Positions 42,715-52,742 are shown, counted from the first letter of the stretch. The stretch is 64,000 nt of DNA from SP5GCR1 sp965199685 (GCA_965199685.1 OZ241323.1:1426001-1490000); one strand, 5' to 3'. Numbers and translations are program-made. Notes: generated by a model not told the origin, from the sequence alone.

Positions 42715-43794
42715 TCAAATTTTGCGTTCAAAATCTTTCATAAATTCCACCAAGGTCTCGGCACCAGAAATCGGCATCCCATTATACAGGCTTGCGCGTA
42801 CACCACCGGTTTGGCTATGTCCTTTCAACCCCCATAAACCTTGTTCATCGGCTTCAGCTATAAATTTCTGCTCAAGCGCACTCGTGGGCAAATTGAAGAA
42901 TACGTTTACCCGAGAACGATATTGTGTAGAAATAGGATTCGTATAAACCGAAGAACCATCTATATAATCGTATATCAAAGCCGAACGTTGCAGACATCGC
43001 CTTTGCATTTCTGCCACACCGCCCTGCTCCTCAATCCATTCCAGCATCAGGTTCGCAACCAACCACGAAAAAACTGGCGGTGTAGTCGGTCTGGATCTCG
43101 TTTCATATAATTTATTATAGTCGTATAACGCCGGAGTTAAACGATGACACGGTGACGCTAAGGCTTCGCGTGCTATAACGATATAAACCAAGCCGGCAAC
43201 ACCGGCATTCTTTTGCGCTCCGGCATATATCATCCGGTGCGAGCGTATGTTGATAGTGCGGGTTAAGAAGTTAGATGTCATATCGGACACTAAGCTACCG
43301 TCGTCTATATGTGCTTCGGCAAAAAATTCAAATCCGGTGAGTGTTTCGTTTGAAACATAATGGCGATAAGCCGGTGCCTCGCTAAGCTGCCATGCTTCAG
43401 GATCGGCTAGAGACAATGGCAGTTGTTGCGAGACTGAAGTTACGATTTTTAGCTTGGTATCATGAATATACTTTTTAGCTTCGGCGATGGCGTACTCCGA
43501 CCAATAACCAGTATTGAAATAATCAACATGCTTATCTTGAGCAAGATTCATTGCCAACGCTGCGTATTGGGCACGAGTGCCGTTTGATGAAAATAATATC
43601 TCGTAGTCATCAGGGATATCGAGTAGCTTGCGCAGTTTATGCTTCATACTCTGAACGACCTCGTCAACATAGGCGGTTCTATGCCCTATCTCTAAGAGCG
43701 GCACCGGATGCTTCTCACAGACCAGTTGTTGGGATTTCTCCAATACGACTTCCGGTAAAATCGCAGGTCCGGGAGAAAAATTATAAAGCGGCAT
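42715..43794 (-). CDS. serC: phosphoserine aminotransferase
   Basis: 359-aa PLP enzyme of serine and pyridoxine synthesis. NFSPGPAILPEVVLE at the start, SHRMIYAGAQKNAGVAGL with the PLP lysine, and the C-terminal GGVRASLYNGMPISGAETLVEFM are family hallmarks. In many Gammaproteobacteria gyrA-serC-pheA form one cluster, as here. The 123-bp gap to gyrA contains an interspersed repeat. Confidence 0.96.
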   Translation of the reverse strand: MPLYNFSPGPAILPEVVLEKSQQLVCEKHPVPLLEIGHRTAYVDEVVQSMKHKLRKLLDIPDDYEILFSSNGTRAQYAALAMNLAQDKHVDYFNTGYWSEYAIAEAKKYIHDTKLKIVTSVSQQLPLSLADPEAWQLSEAPAYRHYVSNETLTGFEFFAEAHIDDGSLVSDMTSNFLTRTINIRSHRMIYAGAQKNAGVAGLVYIVIAREALASPCHRLTPALYDYNKLYETRSRPTTPPVFSWLVANLMLEWIEEQGGVAEMQRRCLQRSALIYDYIDGSSVYTNPISTQYRSRVNVFFNLPTSALEQKFIAEADEQGLWGLKGHSQTGGVRASLYNGMPISGAETLVEFMKDFERKI

Positions 43795-43820
43795 ATAGAT
43801 CGCGTGTTTTTAGGTGTGAT

Positions 43821-43900
43821 ATGGGGCTATGGAATACTTTTTCAACAGTCCCACATACCTTCCCCTACGGTGCATGGAGTACTTTTTCAACAACTCTACA
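43821..43900. repeat. interspersed repeat (GTTGAAAAAGT family) in the gyrA-serC gap
   Basis: Contains ggaatactttttcaacagtccc, then cttcccctacggtgcatggagtactttttcaacaa. It is therefore the 34072-34170 unit in the same orientation, with a shortened middle that lacks the GC stem. Confidence 0.7.
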
Positions 43901-43917
43901 TCCACAGTAAGTAACAA

Positions 43918-46458
43918 TCATTCCTTATCTATGCGTACTATTTCCGACAGCTTTGCATTATCGTCTAGCCGTATCAGCCTGACACCTTGCGTATTACGAC
44001 TTACAGTAGAGACAGTAGACACTTTGGTGCGAACCAATACGCCTTTATTGGTGATCAGCATGATTTCATCGTTCCTCGAAAAAGGTAGCGCACCTATCAC
44101 CTTGCCATTGCGTGCACTGGTTTTTATGGAAATCATGCCTTTACAACCCCGCTTCTTGGTGGAAAATTCCTTTGCGTAGGTACGTTTGCCGTAGCCATTT
44201 TCGGTTGCAACCAAAACTTTGACTTGCTCCTTGTCTTGCTCCGATAAACAGATCAAAGAGATGACTCTCGCCTCTTTGGGTAACCGCATTCCTATGACAC
44301 CACGAGCAACTCTGCCCATCGAGCGTATGTCGGCTTCCTTAAAACGAACTGCGCGTCCCACATCGCTAAACAACATGATTTCTTTCGCATCGTCGGTTAA
44401 TACCGCACCTATCATTTTGTCGCCATCTTTCAGATTGATTGCTCTGATACCGTTGCTACGCGGTCTGGAAAATTCCGTCAATGCCGTGCGTTTGACGATA
44501 CCTTTTTGGGTTGCCATCGTAATATACAAACCTTCGTCATAAGATTTTATTGGTAGTATCGTCGTGATACGCTCACCTTCACCTAGTTTGAGCAAATTAA
44601 CCAAAGGTTTGCCTCTAGCAGTGCGTCCTGCCCTAGGCAATTTATAAACCTTAAGCCAATAGAGTTGTCCGAGGTTGGAAAAACATAACAAGGTGTCGTG
44701 AGTGCTTGCAACAAACATCATTTCTATAAAATCTTCTTCCTTCACCGAGGTTGCCGTCTTTCCTCTACCACCTCTACGCTGAGCACGATAATGGTCGGGC
44801 GGTTGTATTTTGGCATAGCCGGCGTGCGATATCGTCAGCATCATATCTTCTTCGGTAATCAAATCTTCCTCGTCTATGTCTACCAGTTGGTCGACTATCT
44901 TAGTCCTACGCTCGTCGCCGTACTGCTTCTTGATATCCTTCAATTCATCGCAAATCACTTTCATCAAACGGTTGGGGTTGGAAAGTATTTCCAGTAGATC
45001 CAATATCAATGCAATAAGTTCCTCGTAGTCGGCAACTATTTTATCCTGCTCCAACGCGGTCAGACGATGGAGTCTTAGATCTAGTATCGCTTGTGCCTGC
45101 TGCTCGGATAGATGATAACCGTCTTCGTGTAAGCCAAATTCCTCAGACAAAGTGTCCGGTTTGGATATCACCGCATCGGCCCTCTCCATGAGCTGCATAA
45201 CTGCCCCTGGTTTCCACGCCCGTCCGATTAGCGCACGTTTGGCATCGGCAGATGTTTGCGAACTTTTTATCAGCGCAATCACCTCGTCTATGTTGGCAAG
45301 TGCAACTGCCAAACCCTCCAAAAGATGTGCTTTATCCTTAGCCTTGCGTAATTCAAATACGGTGCGTTTGGTGACCACATCACGGCGGTGCCTTAGAAAT
45401 GCTTCTAGAATTTCCTTGAGGTTGAATAGCTTGGGTTGGCCCTGCTGTAGTGCAACCATATTGATACTAAACGTCGATTGCATCTTGGTGTGCTTGTACA
45501 GATTATTGAGTATGATCTCGCTATTCTCTCTGCGCTTTAATTCAATAACCACGCGCATGCCTTCCTTATCAGTCTCGTCGCGTAATTCGGAAATACCTTC
45601 GATTCGTTTCTCTTTAATCAAATCTGCGATCTTCTCAAGCAACTGTGCTTTATTAACCGCATACGGCAGTTCTTCAATGATAATACGCTCGTGATCTCCT
45701 TTTTTTACTTGTTCTATTTTGCATTTGGCTCGCATGACCGCCCGCCCGCGTCCGCTACGATAGGCTTCGTACAAACCTGCGCGCCCATTGATAATAGCAG
45801 CGGTCGGAAAATCCGGTCCCGGAATATAATGAATCAAATCGTCTATGGATATATCCGGGTTATTCGCAAGTGCCAAAACCGCATTGATCACTTCACTCAA
45901 ATTATGCGTTGGGATATTCGTTGCCATTCCGACTGCAATGCCTGCAGAACCGTTGACCAATAAGTTCGGTACCCGCGACGGCAAGACTACGGGTTCTTTC
46001 TCGGAATTATCGTAATTAGGAACGAAATCAACTGTCTCCTTATCTATATCGGCAAGCAGTTCGTGTGCTATTTTTGCAAGCCGGACTTCGGTGTAGCGCA
46101 TCGCCGCAGGTGCATCACCGTCTATGGAACCAAAATTACCCTGCCCGTCTATCAACGGATAGCGCAAAGAGAAGGTTTGTGCCATCCGCACTATGGTATC
46201 GTATACCGCATTATCACCATGCGGGTGATATTTACCTATCACATCGCCGACGATACGTGCCGATTTTTTATACGCTTTGTTCCAATCGTTATGAAGTTCG
46301 TGCATCGCATACAGCACGCGTCTATGCACTGGTTTCAAACCATCGCATATATCGGGCAAGGCACGACCTATAATGACACTCATTGCGTAATCCAGATAGG
46401 ATTTACGCATCTCTGCTTCTAAACTAACTGGCAGAATTTCCTTAGCAAAATCGGGCAT
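43918..46458 (-). CDS. gyrA: DNA gyrase subunit A
   Basis: 846-aa type II topoisomerase breakage subunit. The active-site tyrosine is in AAMRYTEVRL, and the quinolone region is HPHGDNAVYDTIVRMAQ, with Asn at position 83 (Ser in E. coli) and Asp at 87. The C-terminal beta-pinwheel has repeated RxxxGI/xG blades, and QRRGGRGKTA is a GyrA-box-like motif that separates GyrA from ParC. It introduces negative supercoils with GyrB, which is not in the window. Confidence 0.97.
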   Translation of the reverse strand: MPDFAKEILPVSLEAEMRKSYLDYAMSVIIGRALPDICDGLKPVHRRVLYAMHELHNDWNKAYKKSARIVGDVIGKYHPHGDNAVYDTIVRMAQTFSLRYPLIDGQGNFGSIDGDAPAAMRYTEVRLAKIAHELLADIDKETVDFVPNYDNSEKEPVVLPSRVPNLLVNGSAGIAVGMATNIPTHNLSEVINAVLALANNPDISIDDLIHYIPGPDFPTAAIINGRAGLYEAYRSGRGRAVMRAKCKIEQVKKGDHERIIIEELPYAVNKAQLLEKIADLIKEKRIEGISELRDETDKEGMRVVIELKRRENSEIILNNLYKHTKMQSTFSINMVALQQGQPKLFNLKEILEAFLRHRRDVVTKRTVFELRKAKDKAHLLEGLAVALANIDEVIALIKSSQTSADAKRALIGRAWKPGAVMQLMERADAVISKPDTLSEEFGLHEDGYHLSEQQAQAILDLRLHRLTALEQDKIVADYEELIALILDLLEILSNPNRLMKVICDELKDIKKQYGDERRTKIVDQLVDIDEEDLITEEDMMLTISHAGYAKIQPPDHYRAQRRGGRGKTATSVKEEDFIEMMFVASTHDTLLCFSNLGQLYWLKVYKLPRAGRTARGKPLVNLLKLGEGERITTILPIKSYDEGLYITMATQKGIVKRTALTEFSRPRSNGIRAINLKDGDKMIGAVLTDDAKEIMLFSDVGRAVRFKEADIRSMGRVARGVIGMRLPKEARVISLICLSEQDKEQVKVLVATENGYGKRTYAKEFSTKKRGCKGMISIKTSARNGKVIGALPFSRNDEIMLITNKGVLVRTKVSTVSTVSRNTQGVRLIRLDDNAKLSEIVRIDKE

Positions 46459-46498
46459 GGTTATTTAAGAGGCAAGAGGGTGAATATGCGACGCTACT

Positions 46499-47488
46499 TC
46501 AAGAATCAATTTTGATCTCAAACAAGGTAGGCCAGTTTTTGCCGGTCACATAAAGTTTTTTACTTTTTGCATCGTAAGCGATGCCGTTTAAGACACCAGT
46601 TTTCGTTTTAGCCCTCACTTCTTCCAATAATTCCTTTAAGTCTAGATAAGAAATGACTACACCTGTTTTAGGATTGATTATCACGATTTTATTCCTTAAC
46701 CACACATTGGCATAAATTCTCCCTCTCACCCATTCAAGTTCGTTCAGATATTTAAGCGGGCGTCCGTTTTCAGTCACCGATATGCGACTGATTTCCTGAA
46801 AATTATCAGGATCCATATATTTCAATATATCGGAACCATCGCTCATAATTAATTGTTTACCGTTGTTCGTTATCCCCCAACCTTCACCACTATATTGAAG
46901 TTGCCTTTTGAGCTGTAGCGTGTCGGCATCGTAGACCATAAGCACCCCTCTTCTATAGGTAAGTTGGTAAAGAGAGTCTTTTAGACGCGTCACACCTTCG
47001 GCAAAAAGATGCGGTGGTACTTCTTCTTCCGCCAACACTTCACCGTCTACGAGGCTCACCTTGCTCAACGACGACTTGCCGTAACCACCACTGCTTTCTA
47101 TCAATGTATCACCGTCCACTATCAGCCCTTGGGTAAAAATTGCCGGGCGATGCGGGAAACGATTAACCACGTTGTAACTCAATAACCTGGCCTTTCTAAC
47201 TCGATTTTGCCTAGCCTCCATCCGCTTCATGATGGCTTCAATTTCACTTTCCGTAACCTCACCATCTCCGGTAGGTTCCTCTTCGGCAATATCTTGTTCG
47301 TCAGTATCTGTCTTATCAGCTTCGCTCTTGGTACTCACGGAACTATCTCCTATATCCTCGGGCAGTAAGCGGATTTCGGTTTGAGTCGTTCCTTGAACGT
47401 TGTCTTCTTGGGCGTACAGAGGGTGTAGTTGGGTTAGAATCAACAACAGAGATATTAAGAATAAATAGTAGATACGGTAATGTCTCAT
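46499..47488 (-). CDS. secreted glutaminyl-peptide cyclotransferase
   Basis: 329 aa. An N-terminal signal (MRHYRIYYLFLISLLLILTQLHPLYA) and an acidic low-complexity stretch (about 45-85) come before the catalytic domain. That domain is the plant-type glutaminyl cyclase beta-propeller: FPHRPAIFTQGLIVDGDTLIESSGGYGKSS, YLNELEWVRGRIYANVW and GVLNGIAYD are characteristic. It turns N-terminal glutamine into pyroglutamate on exported proteins. The acidic linker is unusual and poorly conserved in type. Confidence 0.85.
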   Translation of the reverse strand: MRHYRIYYLFLISLLLILTQLHPLYAQEDNVQGTTQTEIRLLPEDIGDSSVSTKSEADKTDTDEQDIAEEEPTGDGEVTESEIEAIMKRMEARQNRVRKARLLSYNVVNRFPHRPAIFTQGLIVDGDTLIESSGGYGKSSLSKVSLVDGEVLAEEEVPPHLFAEGVTRLKDSLYQLTYRRGVLMVYDADTLQLKRQLQYSGEGWGITNNGKQLIMSDGSDILKYMDPDNFQEISRISVTENGRPLKYLNELEWVRGRIYANVWLRNKIVIINPKTGVVISYLDLKELLEEVRAKTKTGVLNGIAYDAKSKKLYVTGKNWPTLFEIKIDS

Positions 47489-47575
47489 TTAACGATATTA
47501 TTAAATAATCCTATTATTATAAGCTATTTTAGCGATGTTTGATGCAATATTTAACCGCGAGTGGTATACATTTCC

Positions 47576-49894
47576 TCATTTGGATCCTGACGGTGATAAG
47601 GAATTAGGACGGTTGCGCCAATAGCGTTGCTCATGCATACGATACGATTGCAAGTCAAAGTTTTGATCGGGTGGGAAATCAAAGATTAGCGCGCCGGCCT
47701 TAGCGGTATCCAATACCTGAATACCTCGGGCGTAATAGCGATCTACGATATCAGCTCTCGGTAACCCAAAACGATTTCGATAACCGGAAGTGACTATCGC
47801 AAGCAAAGGCGATACTGCCGATATAAATTCAGGTGTTGACGAAGTACGACTACCGTGATGTGGAATTAGCAACACATCGCTCGGCAAAGACGGATGATGC
47901 GACACTATGCGCTCTGCAGCTTTCTCTATATCGGCAGTCAACAACAGCGAATGCTTTTGGTTGGAAATACGCAATACACACGATGCATTATTGCCTTTAT
48001 AGATAGTCTCAGATTCCGGATAAAGTATCTCAAAGCGCACATCATCCCAAATCCAGGATTGACCTTTAACACAAGGTTCAAATGAACGGCCGCTAACCGT
48101 TAAGGGTTCACCGCCGAGCAAACGCTGCGGTGAAATATGCCGCATCAGTACTTCTGCACCACCGGCATGATCGTTGTCGGTGTGTGATACGCCTAATGTG
48201 TCAATGGTGTTGATGCGATGAGCGCGTAAGTAGGGTAAGACTACGCTATCCATTGTGTTGAATCCTGAGCGATAATACGGGCCGGTATCGTAGATCAAAG
48301 TATGTTTGCGTGTGCGTACTAAAACCGATAGACCCTGTCCTACATCAAAAAATACAACCTTAAAAGCACCCGAAGGCAGCGGCGACGGTGTGCTGAAAAA
48401 CGGCAATAACGGAAATAGAAGCAATAATGCCAACCAACGCACGAGCTTTTTTCTTAATACGATAAACAACAAGATACCGGTTAAGGCAAACAATGCCGTC
48501 AAATTATCTATGTAATGAAACCACCTTATGGTATGGCTTGCAAACCAGTGATTGATTTGCCATAACATCTCAAATAATAAGTCGGCGATTTGCATAAAGA
48601 ATAACGCAATAGGTTCACTGAACATAAACGAAGCAACGGCAATCAACGAACACGGCAATACCAAAAAAGCAGTCAGTGGAACTATCACCATATTGGCTAG
48701 TGGCGAGAGCGGTGCGCCTTGAGTAAAAAACAATAGAGAGGGTATTACCATCACCGTGGCAATATACGCCTGCATCCCGATCCATAATTTCCATCCCTTT
48801 AGATTCGGCGCAATCAATAAAAAAAATGCAATCATTGCAACGGCAGTGAATGACAGCCAAAAGGAAATAGACAAAGTTGCAGAAGGGTCGTATACAAGGA
48901 TCAGTAATAAGGCGACAGTCAGAGACTGCGATAAAGATATCTTGTATCTAAAGAAGTTGGCGCAGACGATACATATCAACATGATCAAAGCTCGTTGCGT
49001 AGGTACCGAAAAGCCGGCGAGTGCCGCATAGGCAACCGCTACCGGCAAGGCACCCAACAAAGCGACATCGCGAGACGGATATAAATAACGATTCAAAAAC
49101 AGGTAACGCCATAGACGTTCTATCAATACAAAAAATAAACCAAAAACCATACCGATATGCAAACCTGAGACGGCAAATAAATGGTGTGTGCCGGTGGCAC
49201 TTAAAATTTCTCTTTGCTGGTGTGATAAAAGCGAACTTAAACCTAAAGTGATGGCAGCGACGGAATTAACTTGGTCATACTTGTGCCTATACGACTCCAG
49301 CTTATCAAAAAGCCGTTGCCGCCATAGTTCAAGGCTATATGCCAATGTCGCCGCCGGTGCCTCAAGCTTTTGATAAGAAACTACATAGGCGGTGGCTTCA
49401 ATGCCTTGCATCATCAACCAACGTTCGTAATCAAAGGTGTTCGGATTGGCAAAACCGTACGGAGCTTTTAGCTTGATTTTTGCACGTAAAAAATCTGAGA
49501 CTTTTATTTGCTCTCCATAACGATAAATGCTTGCTCTAACACGCTCAGGAAAAGGCTGATCTGCATCAGGATGTTCTATTACCTTTAATATAAATTGTGT
49601 GCTGCTACCCGTTCGCTGAATAGGAATTGTTGCAACCTGGGCTACGACTTCAACGGTTTTCCCTTCCCAAGCACTTGCCACTTCGTCTTCAACATCTAAT
49701 GCCACGGTGTAAGCAGTCCAGAATAAACCTAAGCAAAAACCACCCAATAAACACCACCGTAACTTAGAAGAAAATAATAAAACACCGAAAGTCAAAAAAA
49801 TCAGACTATGCACTTTCGGAAGTACTGGCAGAAGCTGCAAAGATAAGTTTCCTGCTAAAAAAGAAAACGCAAAAATATAAATCGTAGATAGCAT
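47576..49894 (-). CDS. comEC: DNA uptake channel protein ComEC/Rec2
   Basis: 772 aa. Two N-terminal membrane helices and an OB-like DUF4131 region (about 1-190), the Competence domain with many helices (SSLLSHQQREILSATGTHHLFAVSGLHIGMVFG), and a C-terminal metallo-beta-lactamase domain (VVFFDVGQGLSVLVR; GVSHTDNDHAGG; LLIPHHGSRTSS). It forms the inner-membrane channel for single-stranded DNA in natural transformation. Full length and intact. Confidence 0.93.
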   Translation of the reverse strand: MLSTIYIFAFSFLAGNLSLQLLPVLPKVHSLIFLTFGVLLFSSKLRWCLLGGFCLGLFWTAYTVALDVEDEVASAWEGKTVEVVAQVATIPIQRTGSSTQFILKVIEHPDADQPFPERVRASIYRYGEQIKVSDFLRAKIKLKAPYGFANPNTFDYERWLMMQGIEATAYVVSYQKLEAPAATLAYSLELWRQRLFDKLESYRHKYDQVNSVAAITLGLSSLLSHQQREILSATGTHHLFAVSGLHIGMVFGLFFVLIERLWRYLFLNRYLYPSRDVALLGALPVAVAYAALAGFSVPTQRALIMLICIVCANFFRYKISLSQSLTVALLLILVYDPSATLSISFWLSFTAVAMIAFFLLIAPNLKGWKLWIGMQAYIATVMVIPSLLFFTQGAPLSPLANMVIVPLTAFLVLPCSLIAVASFMFSEPIALFFMQIADLLFEMLWQINHWFASHTIRWFHYIDNLTALFALTGILLFIVLRKKLVRWLALLLLFPLLPFFSTPSPLPSGAFKVVFFDVGQGLSVLVRTRKHTLIYDTGPYYRSGFNTMDSVVLPYLRAHRINTIDTLGVSHTDNDHAGGAEVLMRHISPQRLLGGEPLTVSGRSFEPCVKGQSWIWDDVRFEILYPESETIYKGNNASCVLRISNQKHSLLLTADIEKAAERIVSHHPSLPSDVLLIPHHGSRTSSTPEFISAVSPLLAIVTSGYRNRFGLPRADIVDRYYARGIQVLDTAKAGALIFDFPPDQNFDLQSYRMHEQRYWRNRPNSLSPSGSK

Positions 49895-49945
49895 GAAAAC
49901 ATCATAAGTAGCTTAAAATATGAGTAGTTAACAAAACTGCCGAAA

Positions 49946-50485
49946 ATGCCTAAAAAACTGATAAAACGACTTTCGCCAAAAATGAACGAGATGCGAGCGC
50001 ATCCTCAACTCAGGTACCTCAATACCTTGCTTCACAAAGAAAATCTATGGCATGTCAACCGCAACTCAATCGCCAATGCCTTTGCTGTAGGGTTGTTTTG
50101 CGTGTTTATTCCCATACCTTTTCAAATGATACCAGCAGTACTTATCGCGGTTTGGGTGGGCGCAAATATCCCAGTATCAGTATTACTCGTGTGGATTAGC
50201 AACCCTTTCACGGTCGCACCAATCTTCTATCTATGCTATAAACTGGGACAGCTGATATTGCAAACACCAATGAGCGAATTTCATCACTCGTCCGATACGA
50301 ATCAAATTATGGAAACTATGCCCTTATGGCAACCATTCTTATTAGGTTGCTTAGTTATGAGTTGTATCTCCTCTATAGTCGGTTATACAATGGTCAAAGT
50401 TTTATGGCGCATACATATACTTTCTTATCTAAAGCAACGTCGCATTAGAAGAGATAACGCCTTGAGCGCATCTAAAAACAAATGA
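49946..50485 (+). CDS. DUF2062 membrane protein
   Basis: 179 aa. The conserved core is NSIANAFAVGLFCVFIPIPFQMIPAVLIAVWVGANIPVSV followed by SNPFTVAPIFYLCYKLG, with two to three membrane segments and basic ends. DUF2062 proteins are often near surface-glycan genes, but their function is unproven. Its stop overlaps the next start (ATGA), so it is co-translated with the following glycosyltransferase-like gene. Confidence 0.85.
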   Translation: MPKKLIKRLSPKMNEMRAHPQLRYLNTLLHKENLWHVNRNSIANAFAVGLFCVFIPIPFQMIPAVLIAVWVGANIPVSVLLVWISNPFTVAPIFYLCYKLGQLILQTPMSEFHHSSDTNQIMETMPLWQPFLLGCLVMSCISSIVGYTMVKVLWRIHILSYLKQRRIRRDNALSASKNK

Positions 50486-51528
50486 AGTATCTATTACTTG
50501 ACATAAAAAAACCAGTTAGAAACATTGAGCATGCACTCAATATACTAAGTGCTGTTATCCAAGAAGCAGTGTGCCTAAATAGAACCCTCGTTGTCGGAAC
50601 ATTTACCATCAGTGCCGACGGCAACTTAGGTTATACACTCGAAAATACCAGTTTCAATCATTATGTGAGCTTGGACAAAGTCCAAATATGCAGAATAACA
50701 GACGGTGATATCACACAGCTTGACGAGCCGTTTAACTATACCAATGCAGAAAACTTTGATTTAGAGGCATATCGCGAAAACGAATTGCTGCTGGTGAAGA
50801 ATAATGAAATCGTTTCTACAGAACTGAATCATCAATACAAAGTGATTGTCCGAAAAATAACTACCAATAAATATAGTCATAGTTATTCGGATATCTTAGT
50901 ACACTTTCCTGCTTCAGCCGAAGTCGATCGCCTTAGCGATGTCGTGTTAAATGGTATGGGAACCAATCTTAAAATGGCAAAACAACGTGCGGAGATTCAC
51001 TACGGCGTTGATTACTCGGCGAACTCGGACTTTTACCAAACAATGACACCTAGGCATCCAACTCATTATGCATGCCTGTACTTGCGATATGACAATACTA
51101 AGACCACGCTTGAGAAATTATATGCAATGGATATTCGCCAAATCCAAGCAATCTTTAACCGAGCGAGAATAACCAAAGACAGAAACGTTTATGTAGCTTC
51201 GGACATCAATGATGCCGATTATTTTGAACCTCTTAAAAAACAATGCAAACTCTATCAATACCACGACTTTGCGGAATTAAAAGCCTTGGTTTCTAGCAAA
51301 AACGGAGAAAAAGTTGATGACGCGATGCTCTACTCAGTGGAAAAAAATATTCTGCAATACGCCGCTATTAAAATGATTCCTTTTGAGGATCTATCCGGTC
51401 TTCCCATAATCTATGGGAACTCCTCCCATACCACCCCTTGGCGATATAAGTTTCTAGCATGTTATAAATCTTTAATCAGGCATACTACTCGGAACGATGG
51501 AAACAAGCGACAAATATCTAATATTTGA
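50482..51528 (+). CDS. fucosyltransferase-fold protein, paralogue 1
   Basis: 348 aa, no signal or membrane segment. The pattern is that of GT-B fucosyltransferases (GT11/O-FucT-like). An N-terminal half starts with AVIQEAVCLNRTLVVGTF. A degenerate HxRRGD-like strand reads ACLYLRYDNT, VYVASDIND matches the YxxSDD strand, and DDAMLYSVEKNILQY plus YGNSSHTTPW match the C-terminal SNSSFSWW-type motif. It shares the whole architecture with the next gene, which it overlaps by 32 bp. The donor and acceptor are unknown. AT-rich relative to neighbours. Confidence 0.55.
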   Translation: MKYLLLDIKKPVRNIEHALNILSAVIQEAVCLNRTLVVGTFTISADGNLGYTLENTSFNHYVSLDKVQICRITDGDITQLDEPFNYTNAENFDLEAYRENELLLVKNNEIVSTELNHQYKVIVRKITTNKYSHSYSDILVHFPASAEVDRLSDVVLNGMGTNLKMAKQRAEIHYGVDYSANSDFYQTMTPRHPTHYACLYLRYDNTKTTLEKLYAMDIRQIQAIFNRARITKDRNVYVASDINDADYFEPLKKQCKLYQYHDFAELKALVSSKNGEKVDDAMLYSVEKNILQYAAIKMIPFEDLSGLPIIYGNSSHTTPWRYKFLACYKSLIRHTTRNDGNKRQISNI

Positions 51529-52591
51529 TACCACAAACTGCTTTCCGGCCGGATTAGATCATAAGCTAAGTACCTTAAAATGTGCTATTAAAGAAGCTGT
51601 ACGGCTAGATAGAGTGCTCGTTCTGAGAAAATTCGCTATATGGCACTACCAAAATCTCGTGCATAACCAAATTCCCACCGCAGATATCAAAAACAAACCC
51701 GAATATAAAGATATTAAATTTGAACGTTATATCAATATAGAAAAAACCGAAATATACGAATTAAAAGATAACGGAGATATTCAGAGAATAGAAAAACCTT
51801 TGCGCTATATGAGCGAAGAAGATTTTGATTTAAGCGCGTATACCAATAATCCCAAGGCTATTCTGAAAACGAGCAAGTTCGTGGGCGAAGACGCTAACCA
51901 TACCCCTACACCAATCAATGAACACATACTCATTATGGAAAACAACGAATGTATTACTTCGCAGCAAAACAATCGTTATGAAATCATAGTACGAAGAACG
52001 AATAGCTATATATACAACGACGGTGCCGACCGTCTTTTAGTAAGCCTTTATCCTTCGGACGAAGTCGAGTATCTAACCGACATAGTTCTAAAATCTATAG
52101 GCACTAACCTTGATAGTGTGAAAAAACGCTTTTCCTTTTATCACAAAGCTCACCTACAAAAAGAACAAAATAACTATAAAGTAGAATTTTCACAGGAATA
52201 TCCTCTTTATTATGCATCGCTGCATGTACGAGGTAACGATTCACTCAAGCATATCAGTAATCAATACGGTGCCAACCAAAACAACCTTAGACGCATCTTG
52301 AAAAACGCAGTACCTAAAGGCTCAATAATATACTTGATGTCAGATATAGCCGAACCTCACTATTTTGATTTTCTAAACGAAAACTACATCGTATACCGAC
52401 ACTTTGATTTTCCAGAGTTAAAGGCTCTGGTTGGTAATGAAGACAAAGAAGAGATTGACAACGCAATGCTCTATTCGGTAGAAAAAAATATCTTGCAATA
52501 CTCACATATTAAGATAGTACGAGCAAGGGGATGTCTAAACTTTTATACACAAATTCCTCGCATACAATCCCTTGGTGGTTCAAACTTATAA
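51497..52591 (+). CDS. fucosyltransferase-fold protein, paralogue 2 (C-terminus apparently frameshifted)
   Basis: 364 aa as read. It aligns with paralogue 1 from LIFDTTNC through VRLDRVLVLRKFAI, then SLHVRGND (the nucleotide-binding His-x-Arg strand), IIYLMSDIAEPHYFDFL and IDNAMLYSVEKNILQYSHIKIV. After about residue 342 the similarity is lost in this frame and resumes in another frame (see the next entry). So the final 20 or so residues (GCLNFYTQIP...) are probably out-of-frame. The break is near the run at 52523-52530 (gcaagggg). Confidence 0.6.
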   Translation: METSDKYLIFDTTNCFPAGLDHKLSTLKCAIKEAVRLDRVLVLRKFAIWHYQNLVHNQIPTADIKNKPEYKDIKFERYINIEKTEIYELKDNGDIQRIEKPLRYMSEEDFDLSAYTNNPKAILKTSKFVGEDANHTPTPINEHILIMENNECITSQQNNRYEIIVRRTNSYIYNDGADRLLVSLYPSDEVEYLTDIVLKSIGTNLDSVKKRFSFYHKAHLQKEQNNYKVEFSQEYPLYYASLHVRGNDSLKHISNQYGANQNNLRRILKNAVPKGSIIYLMSDIAEPHYFDFLNENYIVYRHFDFPELKALVGNEDKEEIDNAMLYSVEKNILQYSHIKIVRARGCLNFYTQIPRIQSLGGSNL

Positions 52592-52704
52592 GTATTTATA
52601 AATATCTAACAACTGATTTCATCAAGCGAGATTATTTCTACAAACCCAATTTACTACTTCAACATATCAAAAGAGAACTAAAATCCAATACACCTCGACA
52701 TTGA
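52522..52704 (+). other. shifted-frame C-terminus of paralogue 2
   Basis: Reading in the shifted frame from 52524 gives KGMSKLLYTNSSHTIPWW and continues KLISIYKYLTTDFIKRDYF to a TGA at 52702-52704. NSSHT-x-PW is exactly the paralogue 1 motif. One missing base near 52523-52530 would restore a protein of about 400 aa. It could be a real mutation, a sequencing error or programmed frameshifting. Confidence 0.7.
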
Positions 52705-52717
52705 GCATGATAACTAT

Positions 52718-52740
52718 CTGTAGGGCTGTTGAAAAAGTAC
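52718..52740. repeat. fragment of the GTTGAAAAAGT repeat
   Basis: ctgtagggctgttgaaaaagtac sits between the paralogue 2 C-terminus and the lolD stop. Orientation is as at 274-310, with the middle deleted. Confidence 0.5.
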
Positions 52741-52742
52741 CG

